In this document: positions 27,164-35,988 of the stretch, in pieces
Position numbering within the stretch: the stretch's first letter is position 1
How the letters are laid out: the number at the start of each line of letters is the position of its first letter
From: Alphaproteobacteria bacterium
GTDB lineage: Bacteria > Pseudomonadota > Alphaproteobacteria > CALKHQ01
Direction of reading: 5' to 3'
Assembly: GCA_041396705.1 (NCBI GenBank)
Contig: JAWKYB010000010.1
Coordinates: 164,901 to 228,900 of the forward strand
DNA: 64,000 nt
Translations under genes and position numbers: made by a program
The notes under the pieces: model-generated
The model's database searches: none
What the model saw: the letters and a program-made list of their open reading frames with translations, nothing else
Told to the model about the DNA's origin: nothing

Positions 27164-30100
27164 TCACTCCGCGGCCGCAGCGACCTCGCTCTTGCCGGGT
27201 CTGGGCGCTTCGCTGCGGCCGGTCGGCTGGGCGTCGCTGCGGCCGCGCCCCTCGATGGTGGCGACGAACAGCGACATCAGCGGCGGCACGATGGCGAGGG
27301 TCAGCACGGCCGACAGCGTCAGCCCGCCGACCACGACGGAGCCCAGCCCGCGATAGAGCTCGGAGCCGGCGCCGGGGAACAGCACCAGCGGCAGCATGCC
27401 GAACACGCTGGTCAGGGTCGACATGAAGATCGGGCGGATGCGGTTGCGGGTGGCGTGGGCGATCGCCGCCTCTGGCGACATGCCCTCGGTGCGGATGTTG
27501 TACAGGGTCTGGTGCACCAGCAGGATCGCGTTGTTGACGACGATGCCGATCAGGATGACGAAGCCGAGCATGGTCAGCATGTCCAGCTTCTGGTCCTGAT
27601 AGATGTTCAGCACCTGCAGGCCCAGCAGCCCGCCCGCCGCCGCGATCGGCACCGACAGCATGATGATCAGCGGATAGACGAAGCTCTCGAACAGCACCGC
27701 CATCACCAGATAGACGATCACCACCGCGATCAGCAGGTCGAGCACCATGGCGTCCCAGGTTTGCGCCAGCTTGTCGGCGGTGCCGGACAGGGAGAACTTG
27801 ATCTCCGGCGGCACGCCCTGGCCCTCGACGCCGCCGACGACCTGCTCGTTCAGCAGGTCGATGGCGGTCTCCAGCGGCATGTCGGGCGACGGGGTGATCT
27901 GCAGCGTGATCGTCCGGCTCTGCTCCAGGTGGCGGATCTCGGTCGGGCCGGCGGTCAGCACCACGTCGGCGACCGAGCCCACCGGCACGATGTCGCCGGA
28001 CGCGGTCACCAGCGGCAGCGCGCCGATGTCCTGGGTGCTTTCCGCCTCGCCGATGGCGCCCTTCAGCGTCAGGTCGATCCGGTCGCTGCCGACGGTGATC
28101 TCGTCGGCGCGCAGCCCGTCGTTGAAGGCGTCGACGGTCTGGCCCAGTTCGACCGCGGAGACGCCGTTGTCGGCCAGCCGCAGGCGGTCCGGATAGAGGC
28201 GCACTTCCGGCGCGCCGAGGGTCAGGTCGGGCAGCGGGCGGGTCTGGTTGCCTTCGGTGAACGGCAGCACGCCCATGGTGGCGCCGAAGGCACGCTGCGC
28301 CACGCCGATGATCGTCTCCAGCTCGTTGCCGGAGATGTCGAGGTCGATGCTGCGGCCGCCGCCGAGCCCGCGGCCGAACAGCGACGGTTGGAAGAAGAAG
28401 CCGAAGGTGCCCGGCTCGGCGAACACCGCGCCCTGCATCGGCGGAATCAGCTCGCCGGCCCGGTCGAGCTCGACCGCGGCGCCGCCGATGAAGGCCTGCG
28501 ATTTCAGTGCGACGGTGAAGAAGCCGTCGAATTTCGGAACGCCTTCATCCGTCTCCTCCGGCCCGCTGACGGTGCGCCAGAGCGGACGGGTGGCATCCTC
28601 GACCCGACGCGTGATCGCGGCGTTGGTCTCCAAATTGTAGCCGGGCGGCGGCAGCACGATCCCGAACACGAAGTTCTGGTTGCCGGTCGGCAGATAGTCG
28701 AGGTCCGAGCGCAGCAGGTAGACGAAAGCGCAGGCGCCGGCGACGATTGCGCCGACCGAGACCAGCGCCAGCATCTTCGACTTGACCACGCTGCGCGCGA
28801 ATCCGGTGGTCAGACGCACGAAGCCGCGGCCGAAGTCGTCGACGATCGGCAGCCGCATGATCTCGTCGTCGGTCGGCGCGTGGGTCAGCAGCTTGTTGGC
28901 CAGCGCCGGGATCACGGTGATCGACACCAGCAGCGACAGCAGCACCGACACCGAGATGGCGACCGCGATGTCGCGGAACAGCTGGCCGACCTCAAGCTCC
29001 ATGCTGAGGATCGGGATGAACACCATCACCGTGGTCAGTGCGGAGACCAGCACGGCGCCCCAGACCTGGGCGGCGCCCTTGTAGGCCGCCTCCGACCGCG
29101 ACAGCCCCTCCTGGCGCAGGCGGTAGATGTTTTCCAGCACCACGATGGCGGCGTCGACCACCATGCCGACGGCAAAGGCGATGCCGGCCAGCGAGATCAC
29201 GTTCAACGTGCGGCCCAGCACCGCCATCGCGACGAACGAGCCGATCACCGACACCGGAATCGACAGCGAGACCACCAGCGTGGCCCGCCACGAGCGCAGG
29301 AACAGCAGCAGGATGCCGGCGGCGAGCAGGCCGCCGTAGACGATGTTCTGGTTGACCAGCTCGATCGCCGAATCGATGTAGACCGTCTCGTCGTAGACCT
29401 GGGTCAGCTGCAGGCCTTCGCCGGGCAGCACCGTCTGGTTCAGCTCCGCGACGACGGCGCGCACCTCCTCCATCGTCTCGATCACGTTGGCGCCGGAATC
29501 GCGCACCGTGTTCATGGCGATCGCCGGCTCGCCGAAATAGCTGATCAGCGCGTCCGGGTCCTTGTAGGCGAAGCGCACCTCGGCGATGTCGCCGATGGTG
29601 ACGCGGCCGATGCCGCCGACCGCGTCCTCCTCGCTGCGCACCAGCACCGCGCGGACCTGATCCGGGTCGCTGAGCGAGCCCTCGGTGCGCACGGTGTAGC
29701 TGCGCTTGCCCTCGTCGACGTCGCCGGCGGAGATCGAGGCGTTGGCGGCGCGCAGCGCTGCGGCGACCTGGCTTACCGTCAGCCGGTATTGCGACAGACG
29801 GATCGGATCGACGATCACCTGCATCTCGCGCTCGGTGCCGCCATAGGCATTCACCGTGGCGACGCCGTCGATGCGCAGCAGCCGGTCGGCGATGACGTCG
29901 TCGACCAGATCGCCGTAGGTGTGCATCGGCTGCTCGTTACCCGGCAGCCGGTTGAGCACGAACCAGGCGATGGCGTTGTCGTTGGCGCCGGAGGTCGCCA
30001 GCGTGGGCTCGGACGCCTCGTCGGGATAGCCGGTGACCCGGTCCAGCCGGTTGGAGACCAGCAGCAGCGCCCGGTCCATGTCCTGGCCGATGGCGAATTC

Positions 30101-30379
30101 CAGCGTGATCTCGGCCTGGCTGCTGCGCGACGAGCTCAGCATCCGCTGCAGGCCCTCGACGCCCTTCAGCGCCTCCTCCTGCTTGTTGACGATCTCGCGC
30201 TCGACCTCGGCCGGTGCGGCGCCGGGCCAGAAGGTGGTGACCGTGATCACCGGCTCGCGCACGTCCGGCGCAAGCTGGATCGGAATGGTGACCAGGCCCA
30301 TGTAGCCGAACAGCAGCACCATCAGCACCGCTGCGATCACGGCGATCGGCCGGGCGATGGAGACGTGGATCAGGTTCAT
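27164..30379 (-). CDS. RND efflux transporter permease (HAE1/AcrB-like)
   Basis: A 1071-residue inner-membrane proton-driven pump subunit, full length for the family, starting MNLIHVSIARPI at the ATG at 30379. It has 12 membrane segments with two large periplasmic loops (FxPGAxP(A/T)EVE porter-domain motif in loop 1). The proton-relay segment reads GMVVDAAIVVLEN, so it keeps one of the two adjacent Asp residues of AcrB. The adaptor gene lies 22 bp upstream; no outer-membrane channel gene is nearby. Its stop is one base from the stop of the convergent plus-strand gene, leaving no room for a classical terminator. Confidence 0.93.
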   Translation of the reverse strand: MNLIHVSIARPIAVIAAVLMVLLFGYMGLVTIPIQLAPDVREPVITVTTFWPGAAPAEVEREIVNKQEEALKGVEGLQRMLSSSRSSQAEITLEFAIGQDMDRALLLVSNRLDRVTGYPDEASEPTLATSGANDNAIAWFVLNRLPGNEQPMHTYGDLVDDVIADRLLRIDGVATVNAYGGTEREMQVIVDPIRLSQYRLTVSQVAAALRAANASISAGDVDEGKRSYTVRTEGSLSDPDQVRAVLVRSEEDAVGGIGRVTIGDIAEVRFAYKDPDALISYFGEPAIAMNTVRDSGANVIETMEEVRAVVAELNQTVLPGEGLQLTQVYDETVYIDSAIELVNQNIVYGGLLAAGILLLFLRSWRATLVVSLSIPVSVIGSFVAMAVLGRTLNVISLAGIAFAVGMVVDAAIVVLENIYRLRQEGLSRSEAAYKGAAQVWGAVLVSALTTVMVFIPILSMELEVGQLFRDIAVAISVSVLLSLLVSITVIPALANKLLTHAPTDDEIMRLPIVDDFGRGFVRLTTGFARSVVKSKMLALVSVGAIVAGACAFVYLLRSDLDYLPTGNQNFVFGIVLPPPGYNLETNAAITRRVEDATRPLWRTVSGPEETDEGVPKFDGFFTVALKSQAFIGGAAVELDRAGELIPPMQGAVFAEPGTFGFFFQPSLFGRGLGGGRSIDLDISGNELETIIGVAQRAFGATMGVLPFTEGNQTRPLPDLTLGAPEVRLYPDRLRLADNGVSAVELGQTVDAFNDGLRADEITVGSDRIDLTLKGAIGEAESTQDIGALPLVTASGDIVPVGSVADVVLTAGPTEIRHLEQSRTITLQITPSPDMPLETAIDLLNEQVVGGVEGQGVPPEIKFSLSGTADKLAQTWDAMVLDLLIAVVIVYLVMAVLFESFVYPLIIMLSVPIAAAGGLLGLQVLNIYQDQKLDMLTMLGFVILIGIVVNNAILLVHQTLYNIRTEGMSPEAAIAHATRNRIRPIFMSTLTSVFGMLPLVLFPGAGSELYRGLGSVVVGGLTLSAVLTLAIVPPLMSLFVATIEGRGRSDAQPTGRSEAPRPGKSEVAAAAE

Positions 30380-30401
30380 GGCCGCGGGCCCCGGCGCGCG
30401 A

Positions 30402-31697
30402 TCAGGCGCCGTCGGAGGGCGGCTCGCCCTCAACTGGCGGCCCGCCCTCCGCCGGCGGCGCATCGTCGCCGCCCGCCGGTGCGCCTTCGCCTCCCGGCGC
30501 GCCGCCTTCGGGCATCGCGCCCGGCGGCGGGCCGCCGGCCGCCATCACCGGCTGGCCCGGCTGCAGCCGCTCGTTGCCGCGCACCACGGCCTGGTCGCCG
30601 ACGGCGAGCCCGGCCAGCACCTGGAAGCGGTCGCCGATCGCGCTGCCGAGCTGCACGGGGCGCAACTGGGCGGTGCCGTCCAGGACGACATAGACGATGG
30701 TGCCGCTGGGCCCGGCGATCACCGCGTCCTTGGCCACGGTGACCACCATCTCCTGCGGGCCCTGCGGCACATAGACGGTAGCACTCTGGTTGGCCGCCAG
30801 CGGCTTGACCACCTCGCCGAACGTGGGTGCGAAGCGCACCCGGCGGGTGCGGGTCAGCGGGTTTTCCTCCGGCACGACGGCGCGCACCACCGCGCTGTGG
30901 CGCGTGCCGTCGTCCAGGGTGAAGCTGACCTCGGTGCCCAGGCCGAGGCCGGTCAGCCGCTCGGTCGGCACGTCGGCCTCGAGTTCGAGCTCGCGGTCGT
31001 TGACCAGCCGCAGCACGCTCTGGCCGACGCTGACATAGTCGCCGGCGGCGACGAAGCGTTCCGCCACCACGCCGGGGAACGGCGCGGTGATGGTGGCGTC
31101 GCCGAAATCCAGGGTCGCCTGCTCCAGGCTGGCGTTGGCGCGGTCGAGCAGGGCCTGGGCCCGGCGCACCGCGGCCTCGGCCGCCGCCGCGACCATCGCC
31201 TGGGTGTCGTAGGACGCCTGGTTGAAGGCGGCGGAGTTGCGCAGGTTGGCCAGCCGGTTCAGGTCCTGCTGGGCGCGGTTCTGTTCCGACCGCGCCGCAC
31301 TGAGCGAGGCCTCGTGGTCGGCGACGTCGGCCGCGGCCAGGTCGAGCGCGAGGCCGAGCCGGCCGGTGTTCAGCGTGACCAGCGCATCGCCGGTCTGCAC
31401 GCGGCTGCCGACGTCGACGACGACCTCGTCGACCGGGCCGGCCACGCGTGCCGCGATCTCGCTGATCTGGCGGGAGACCAGGCGGCCAAGCACCGGCGTG
31501 GTCTGCGCCATCTCCTGCTGCACCACCGGATCGGTGACCACCAGGGCGGGGCCCTGGGCGGTCGCGGGGCCGGCGCCGGAAAGGCCGACAGCGGCCGCCG
31601 CGCAGGCGGCCAGCACGAGCCGTCGCGCAAAGCCGATATCGGGAACCCGCGCGATTGTCACGTCCAAGGTCTCGCTCTCCGGTTGCCGGCACGACAT
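30402..31697 (-). CDS. RND efflux periplasmic adaptor (membrane fusion protein)
   Basis: Bridges the RND pump to an outer-membrane channel. The start at the ATG at 31697 has AAGG upstream and gives a signal sequence (RRLVLAACAAAAVGLSGAGPATA). The 431-residue protein follows the family order: lipoyl half-motif (VAGPVDEVVVDVGSRVQTGDALVTL), a long alpha-helical hairpin rich in Ala/Gln/Arg (about residues 100-175), the second lipoyl half (ITAPFPGVVAERFVAAGDYV), then beta-barrel and membrane-proximal domains. An unusual Pro/Gly/Glu-rich C-terminal tail of about 55 residues follows. It is co-directional with the pump gene. Confidence 0.92.
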   Translation of the reverse strand: MSCRQPESETLDVTIARVPDIGFARRLVLAACAAAAVGLSGAGPATAQGPALVVTDPVVQQEMAQTTPVLGRLVSRQISEIAARVAGPVDEVVVDVGSRVQTGDALVTLNTGRLGLALDLAAADVADHEASLSAARSEQNRAQQDLNRLANLRNSAAFNQASYDTQAMVAAAAEAAVRRAQALLDRANASLEQATLDFGDATITAPFPGVVAERFVAAGDYVSVGQSVLRLVNDRELELEADVPTERLTGLGLGTEVSFTLDDGTRHSAVVRAVVPEENPLTRTRRVRFAPTFGEVVKPLAANQSATVYVPQGPQEMVVTVAKDAVIAGPSGTIVYVVLDGTAQLRPVQLGSAIGDRFQVLAGLAVGDQAVVRGNERLQPGQPVMAAGGPPPGAMPEGGAPGGEGAPAGGDDAPPAEGGPPVEGEPPSDGA

Positions 31698-31767
31698 ATC
31701 ATGCCTTGGGGACCAGATCAGGGTTTTTTGTCGCCACTGGAAGGGGAGGGCGCATAGGATAGCGGCC

Positions 31768-32733
31768 ATGCCGACATTGCTCTACAGCCATTCCGCCTGC
31801 CTGGCGCACGACACCGGCGGGCACCATGTCGAGCGGCCCGATCGGCTGCGCGCGGTGCTGGGGGCGCTGGCCGGCGCGGGCTTCGACGGGCTCGACCGGC
31901 GCGAGGCGCCGGTGGCGGATCTGGACGATGTCGCCCTGGCCCATCCGCGCGCCTTCGTCGATGCGCTGCTGGCGGCGCTGCCGACCGACGACCTGGCGGC
32001 GCTCGATGCCGACACCGTGGTCTCGCCCGGCAGCGGCGAGGCCGCGTTGCGTGCCGCCGGCGCCGTCTGTGCCGCGATCGACGCCGTCGTGGCCGGCGAG
32101 GCCGACAATGCGTTCTGCGCCGTGCGTCCGCCGGGCCATCATGCCGAGCCGGCCCGGCCGATGGGCTTCTGCCTGTTCAATTCGGTCGCCATCGGTGCGC
32201 TGCATGCAAGGACCGTGCACGGCCTCGACCGGGTCGCGGTGATCGACTTCGACGTCCATCACGGCAACGGCACCCAGGCGATGTTCCAGGACGACCGCCA
32301 CCTGTTCTACGCCTCCACCCACCAGTGGCCGCTGTATCCGGGCACGGGGGCCGAGGAGGAAACCGGGGTCGGCAACGTCGTCAACGCGCCGCTGCCGGCC
32401 GGTGCCGGCGGCGACGCCGTCAAGCGGGCGTTCGACCGCCGCATCCTGCCGGCGCTGAGCCGCTTCGGCCCCGATCTGGTGCTGATCTCGGCCGGCTTCG
32501 ACGCGCATCGGGCCGATCCGCTGGCCGGCCTGCGGCTGGAAAGCGACGACTTCGGCTGGGTCACCGACGCGCTGTGCGCGGCGGCGGACGAAAGCTGCGG
32601 CGGCCGGGTGGTCTCGCTGCTGGAAGGCGGCTATGAGTTGGCCGCCCTCGCCGATTCGGCCGCCTGCCACGTCGAGCGGCTGATGGCCGCCGCCGAGGCC
32701 CGCCACGACGACCGAGAGGAAGCCCATGGCTGA
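31768..32733 (+). CDS. Histone deacetylase-like amidohydrolase
   Basis: A 321-residue zinc hydrolase of the arginase/deacetylase fold (HDAC/AcuC/acetylpolyamine amidohydrolase superfamily), cytoplasmic. Catalytic and metal residues are visible: RPPGHHAE (tandem His), DFDVHHGNG (Zn-binding Asp and His), SAGFDAHRADPL (third Zn ligand Asp) and EGGYEL (Gly-rich loop before the end). The substrate may be acetylated polyamines or small molecules. In alphaproteobacteria this gene commonly precedes xseB, as here; the two overlap by 8 bp (ATGGCTGA). Confidence 0.9.
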   Translation: MPTLLYSHSACLAHDTGGHHVERPDRLRAVLGALAGAGFDGLDRREAPVADLDDVALAHPRAFVDALLAALPTDDLAALDADTVVSPGSGEAALRAAGAVCAAIDAVVAGEADNAFCAVRPPGHHAEPARPMGFCLFNSVAIGALHARTVHGLDRVAVIDFDVHHGNGTQAMFQDDRHLFYASTHQWPLYPGTGAEEETGVGNVVNAPLPAGAGGDAVKRAFDRRILPALSRFGPDLVLISAGFDAHRADPLAGLRLESDDFGWVTDALCAAADESCGGRVVSLLEGGYELAALADSAACHVERLMAAAEARHDDREEAHG

Positions 32734-32989
32734 CAACGCCGACCGCGACGCCCTGCCGGCGGACATCGCCGCGATGTCGTTCGAGGACGCGCTTGCCGCG
32801 CTGGAGGCAGTGGTGAAGCGGCTGGAGGCCGGCGAGGGGTCGCTCGACGAGTCGATCGGCGCCTATGAGCGCGGCGTGCTGCTGAAGCGCCATTGCGAGG
32901 CTAAGCTGCGCGAGGCGGAGGCGAAGGTGGAGCGGATCAGCCTAGCCGCCGACGGCAGCGCCCGGGCGGAACCGGCGGACCTGGGCTGA
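32726..32989 (+). CDS. xseB: Exodeoxyribonuclease VII small subunit
   Basis: An 87-residue helical protein with the XseB pattern: MSFEDALAALEAVVKRLEAGEGSLDESI followed by an amphipathic second helix (YERGVLLKRHCEAKLREAEAKVE). It binds the large subunit XseA to form the ssDNA exonuclease. Its ATG lies within the end of the deacetylase gene, and ispA begins 5 bp after its stop, so translation is probably coupled. Confidence 0.93.
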   Translation: MADNADRDALPADIAAMSFEDALAALEAVVKRLEAGEGSLDESIGAYERGVLLKRHCEAKLREAEAKVERISLAADGSARAEPADLG

Positions 32990-32994
32990 CGCAC

Positions 32995-33882
32995 TTGGCG
33001 GCATTCCAGGCGGCACTGGCCGGCGCCGCGACGGAGGTCGAGGGCGAACTGGAGCGCTGCCTGCCGGCGGGGGACGGGCGCATCGGCCGCCTGTTCGCGG
33101 CGATGCGCTACGCCGCCATGGCAGGCGGCAAGCGGCTGCGGCCCTTCCTGGTGCTGGAGACCGGCCGCCTGTTCGGCGCCGATCCGGCCGCTGCCCTGCG
33201 CACCGCCGCGGCGGTCGAGATGGTGCACTGCTACTCGCTGGTGCATGACGACCTGCCGGCAATGGACGACGCGGCGCTGCGCCGCGGCCGGCCGAGTTGC
33301 CACGTCGCCTTCGACGAGGCGACGGCGATCCTGGCCGGCGACGCCTTGCTGACCCAGGCCTTCGCGCTGCTGGCCGCGCCGGCGCCGGTGGCGGACCCTT
33401 CGGTGCGCGCCGACCTGGTGGCGACACTCGCCGCGGCGGTCGGGCCGCTCGGCATGGTCGGCGGCCAGATGATCGACCTGGCTGCCGAAGGCGCGGCGCT
33501 GGATCTCGACGAGCTCAGCGACCTGCAGGCGCGCAAGACCGGTGCGCTGATCGGCTTCGCCTGCGAAGCCGGCGCGATCCTCGGCCGGGCGGAGCCGGCC
33601 GGGCGCGCGGCGGTCGTCGCCTATGCCGCGGCGCTGGGCCGGGCGTTCCAGGTCGCCGACGACCTGCTCGACGCCACCGGCGACACGACGCGGACCGGCA
33701 AGGGTGCCGGCCTCGACTTCGACCGCGCCAAGGCCACATTCGTCACACGGCTTGGCGTTGACGGCGCGCGCGTCGAGGCGCAGCGTCTGGTCGGCCAGGC
33801 CTGCGATGCGCTGGCCGCATTCGGGCCGCGCGCCGACCTGCTGCGCGACGCCGCCCGTTTCGCGGTAACGCGCGACCACTAG
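32995..33882 (+). CDS. ispA: (2E,6E)-farnesyl diphosphate synthase
   Basis: Condenses IPP with DMAPP and GPP to make farnesyl diphosphate for isoprenoids, including undecaprenyl and quinone precursors. The start is a TTG at 32995, required because no ATG or GTG precedes the conserved GGKRLRPFL motif at a plausible distance. The 295-residue product shows the first Asp-rich motif DDLPAMDD with the downstream RRGRPSCH, KTGALIGFACEAGA, and the second Asp motif DDLLDATGD. It sits between xseB and dxs, the usual alphaproteobacterial arrangement. Confidence 0.93.
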   Translation: MAAFQAALAGAATEVEGELERCLPAGDGRIGRLFAAMRYAAMAGGKRLRPFLVLETGRLFGADPAAALRTAAAVEMVHCYSLVHDDLPAMDDAALRRGRPSCHVAFDEATAILAGDALLTQAFALLAAPAPVADPSVRADLVATLAAAVGPLGMVGGQMIDLAAEGAALDLDELSDLQARKTGALIGFACEAGAILGRAEPAGRAAVVAYAAALGRAFQVADDLLDATGDTTRTGKGAGLDFDRAKATFVTRLGVDGARVEAQRLVGQACDALAAFGPRADLLRDAARFAVTRDH

Positions 33883-33904
33883 GGCCGGGAAGAGGGGCAT
33901 TGCG

Positions 33905-35836
33905 ATGACACGGCGGGCCAGCCGCACGCCACTGCTCGACACGGTGAAGCTGCCGGCCGACCTGCGCCGGCTGGGGCCGGAGGACCTGCGCCAGCTGGCC
34001 GACGAGCTGCGGGCGGAGACCATCGACGCCGTCTCCCACACCGGCGGTCATCTCGGTGCCGGCCTCGGCGTGGTCGAGCTGACCGTCGCGTTGCACTATG
34101 TGTTCGACACGCCCGACGACACCCTGATCTGGGACGTCGGCCACCAGGCCTATCCGCACAAGATCCTGACCGGGCGGCGCGACCGCATCCGCACCCTGCG
34201 CCAGGGCGGCGGGCTGTCCGGCTTCACCCGGCGGACGGAAAGCCCCTACGACCCCTTCGGCGCCGCCCACAGCTCGACCTAGATCTCGGCCGGCCTCGGT
34301 TTTGCCGTCGCCCGCGACCTGCGCGGCGGGCGCAACCGGGTGATCGCGGTGATCGGCGACGGCGCGATGAGCGCCGGCATGGCCTATGAGGCGATGAACA
34401 ACGCCGGCGCGCTCGACACCGGGCTGATCGTGGTGCTGAACGACAACGACATGTCGATCGCCCCGCCGGTCGGCGCGATGAGCAGCTATCTGTCGCGGCT
34501 GATCTCGTCGAACCCGTATCGCACGCTTCGCGACATCGCCAAGCGCATGGCGCGGCGCTTCCCGGAGCCGTTCGAGAAAGCGGCGGCGCGGGCGGAGGAG
34601 TTCGCCCGCGGCTTCATCGCCGGCGGCACCCTGTTCGAGGAACTGGGCTTCTACTACATCGGCCCGGTCGACGGGCACGACCTCGACCACCTGCTGTCGG
34701 TGTTCGGAAATCTGAAAGAGTCGGCTCAACGCCGACCGGTGCTGGTGCATGTCGTCACCCAGAAGGGCAAGGGCTATGCCCCGGCGGAGGAAAGCGACGA
34801 CAAGTATCACGGCGTCGCCCGTTTCGACGTGGTCACCGGCGCCCAGGTCAAGGCCAAGCCGAACGCGCCGAGCTACACCTCCGTCTTCGCCCGCGAGCTG
34901 ATCGCCCAGGCCGAACGGGACGAATCCATCGTTGCCGTCACCGCGGCGATGCCGTCGGGCACCGGCCTCAATCTGTTCGCCGAGCGCTTCCCGAAGCGCA
35001 CCTTCGACGTCGGGATTGCCGAGCAGCATGCGGTGACCTTCGCCGCCGGCCTCGCCTGCGCCGGGCTGAAGCCGGTGGTGGCGATCTATTCCACCTTCCT
35101 GCAGCGCGCCTACGACCAGATCGTCCACGACGTGGCGATCCAGCGTCTGCCGGTGCGCTTCGCCATCGACCGCGCCGGCCTGGTCGGCGCCGACGGCGCC
35201 ACCCACTGCGGCGCCTACGACATCGCCTATCTCGGCTGCCTGCCCGATTTCGTGCTGATGGCCGCGGCGGACGAGGCCGAGCTGAAGCACATGGTCGCGA
35301 CCATGATCGCGATCGACGACCGGCCGAGCGCGGTGCGCTTCCCGCGCGGCGAAGGCGTCGGCGTGGACATGCCCGACCTCGGCGGCGTGCTGGAGATCGG
35401 CAGGGGACGGGTGGTGCGCGAGGGCGCCGGCGTCGCCCTGCTCAGCTACGGAACCTGCCTCGCCCGCTGCCTGGAGGCGGCCGACGGCCTCGCCCAGCAC
35501 GGCCTGAAGCCCACGGTGGCCGACGCGCGTTTCGCCAAGCCGCTGGACGGTGCGCTGGTCGACCGGCTGGCGGCCGAGCACGACGTGCTGGTGACGGTGG
35601 AGGAAGGTGCGGCCGGCGGCTTCGGCGCCATCGTCGCCCACCACCTGGCCCGGGCCGGCCGGTTCGACCGCGGCCTCAGGTTCCGGCCGATGACCCTGCC
35701 GGACCGCCTCGTCGACCACGGCAAGCCGGCCGACCAGCTCGCCGAGGCCGGCCTCGACGCGCCGGCCATCGTCGCCACGGCGCTGTCGGCCCTGGGCCGC
35801 GACGAGGCGACGGCGGAACGCCCGGCGCGGGCGTGA
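33905..35836 (+). CDS. dxs: 1-deoxy-D-xylulose-5-phosphate synthase with in-frame TAG
   Basis: Thiamine-diphosphate enzyme making DXP from pyruvate and glyceraldehyde-3-phosphate, the entry step of the MEP isoprenoid pathway. The frame is interrupted by a TAG at 34280-34282 (codon 126), exactly in the conserved motif H-S-S-T-S-I-S-A, where Ser (TCG) is expected; a single C-to-A change accounts for it. The frame then stays open with ThDP-binding GDGAMSAGMAYEAMNNAG, the transketolase-type GIAEQHAVTFAAGLA and DRAGLVGADGATHCGAYD. The total would be about 643 residues, normal for DXS. A sequence error or recent nonsense mutation is likely; the enzyme should be essential unless another copy exists. 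Confidence 0.9.
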
Positions 35837-35860
35837 GCGCCCTGCTCGTCCCTTCTTCCA

Positions 35861-35958
35861 TCATTGCGAGGAGCGCGCCGACGCGGCAATCCACCGGGCG
35901 TCTCCGCTGTGGCGCCATCCTTCCGGATTGCCGCGCCGCCTGCGGCGGCTCGCAATGA
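35861..35958. repeat. Interspersed palindromic repeat-like element
   Basis: A 98-bp stretch in the spacer after dxs carries nested inverted repeats. Outer arms tcattgcgag (35861-35870) and ctcgcaatga (35949-35958) are perfect complements, and inner arms gcggcaatcc (35883-35892) and ggattgccgc (35925-35934) likewise. The 'cattgcgag...gcaatcc' wording is reminiscent of small dispersed palindromic repeats of alphaproteobacterial genomes. It sits between convergent genes, so it may also terminate transcription. Confidence 0.6.
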
Positions 35959-35988
35959 CGGGAAGGACCGTGGGGTTCGATCCGCGCC

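Noticed and set aside
27455..30742. A 1095-residue open frame opposite the RND pump
   Set aside because: His/Arg/Gln-rich composition typical of an antisense shadow; the pump gene on the other strand is full length and conserved.
27164..31697. RND pump and adaptor as the type I secretion system for the RTX proteins
   Set aside because: The pump is a proton-driven RND permease with no ATPase domain, whereas type I export needs an ABC transporter.
34280..34282. TAG as a recoded codon (amber reassignment, pyrrolysine or selenocysteine-like readthrough)
   Set aside because: TAG ends other genes here (for example gpmA), the expected residue is Ser, and the window has many other apparent single-base errors.
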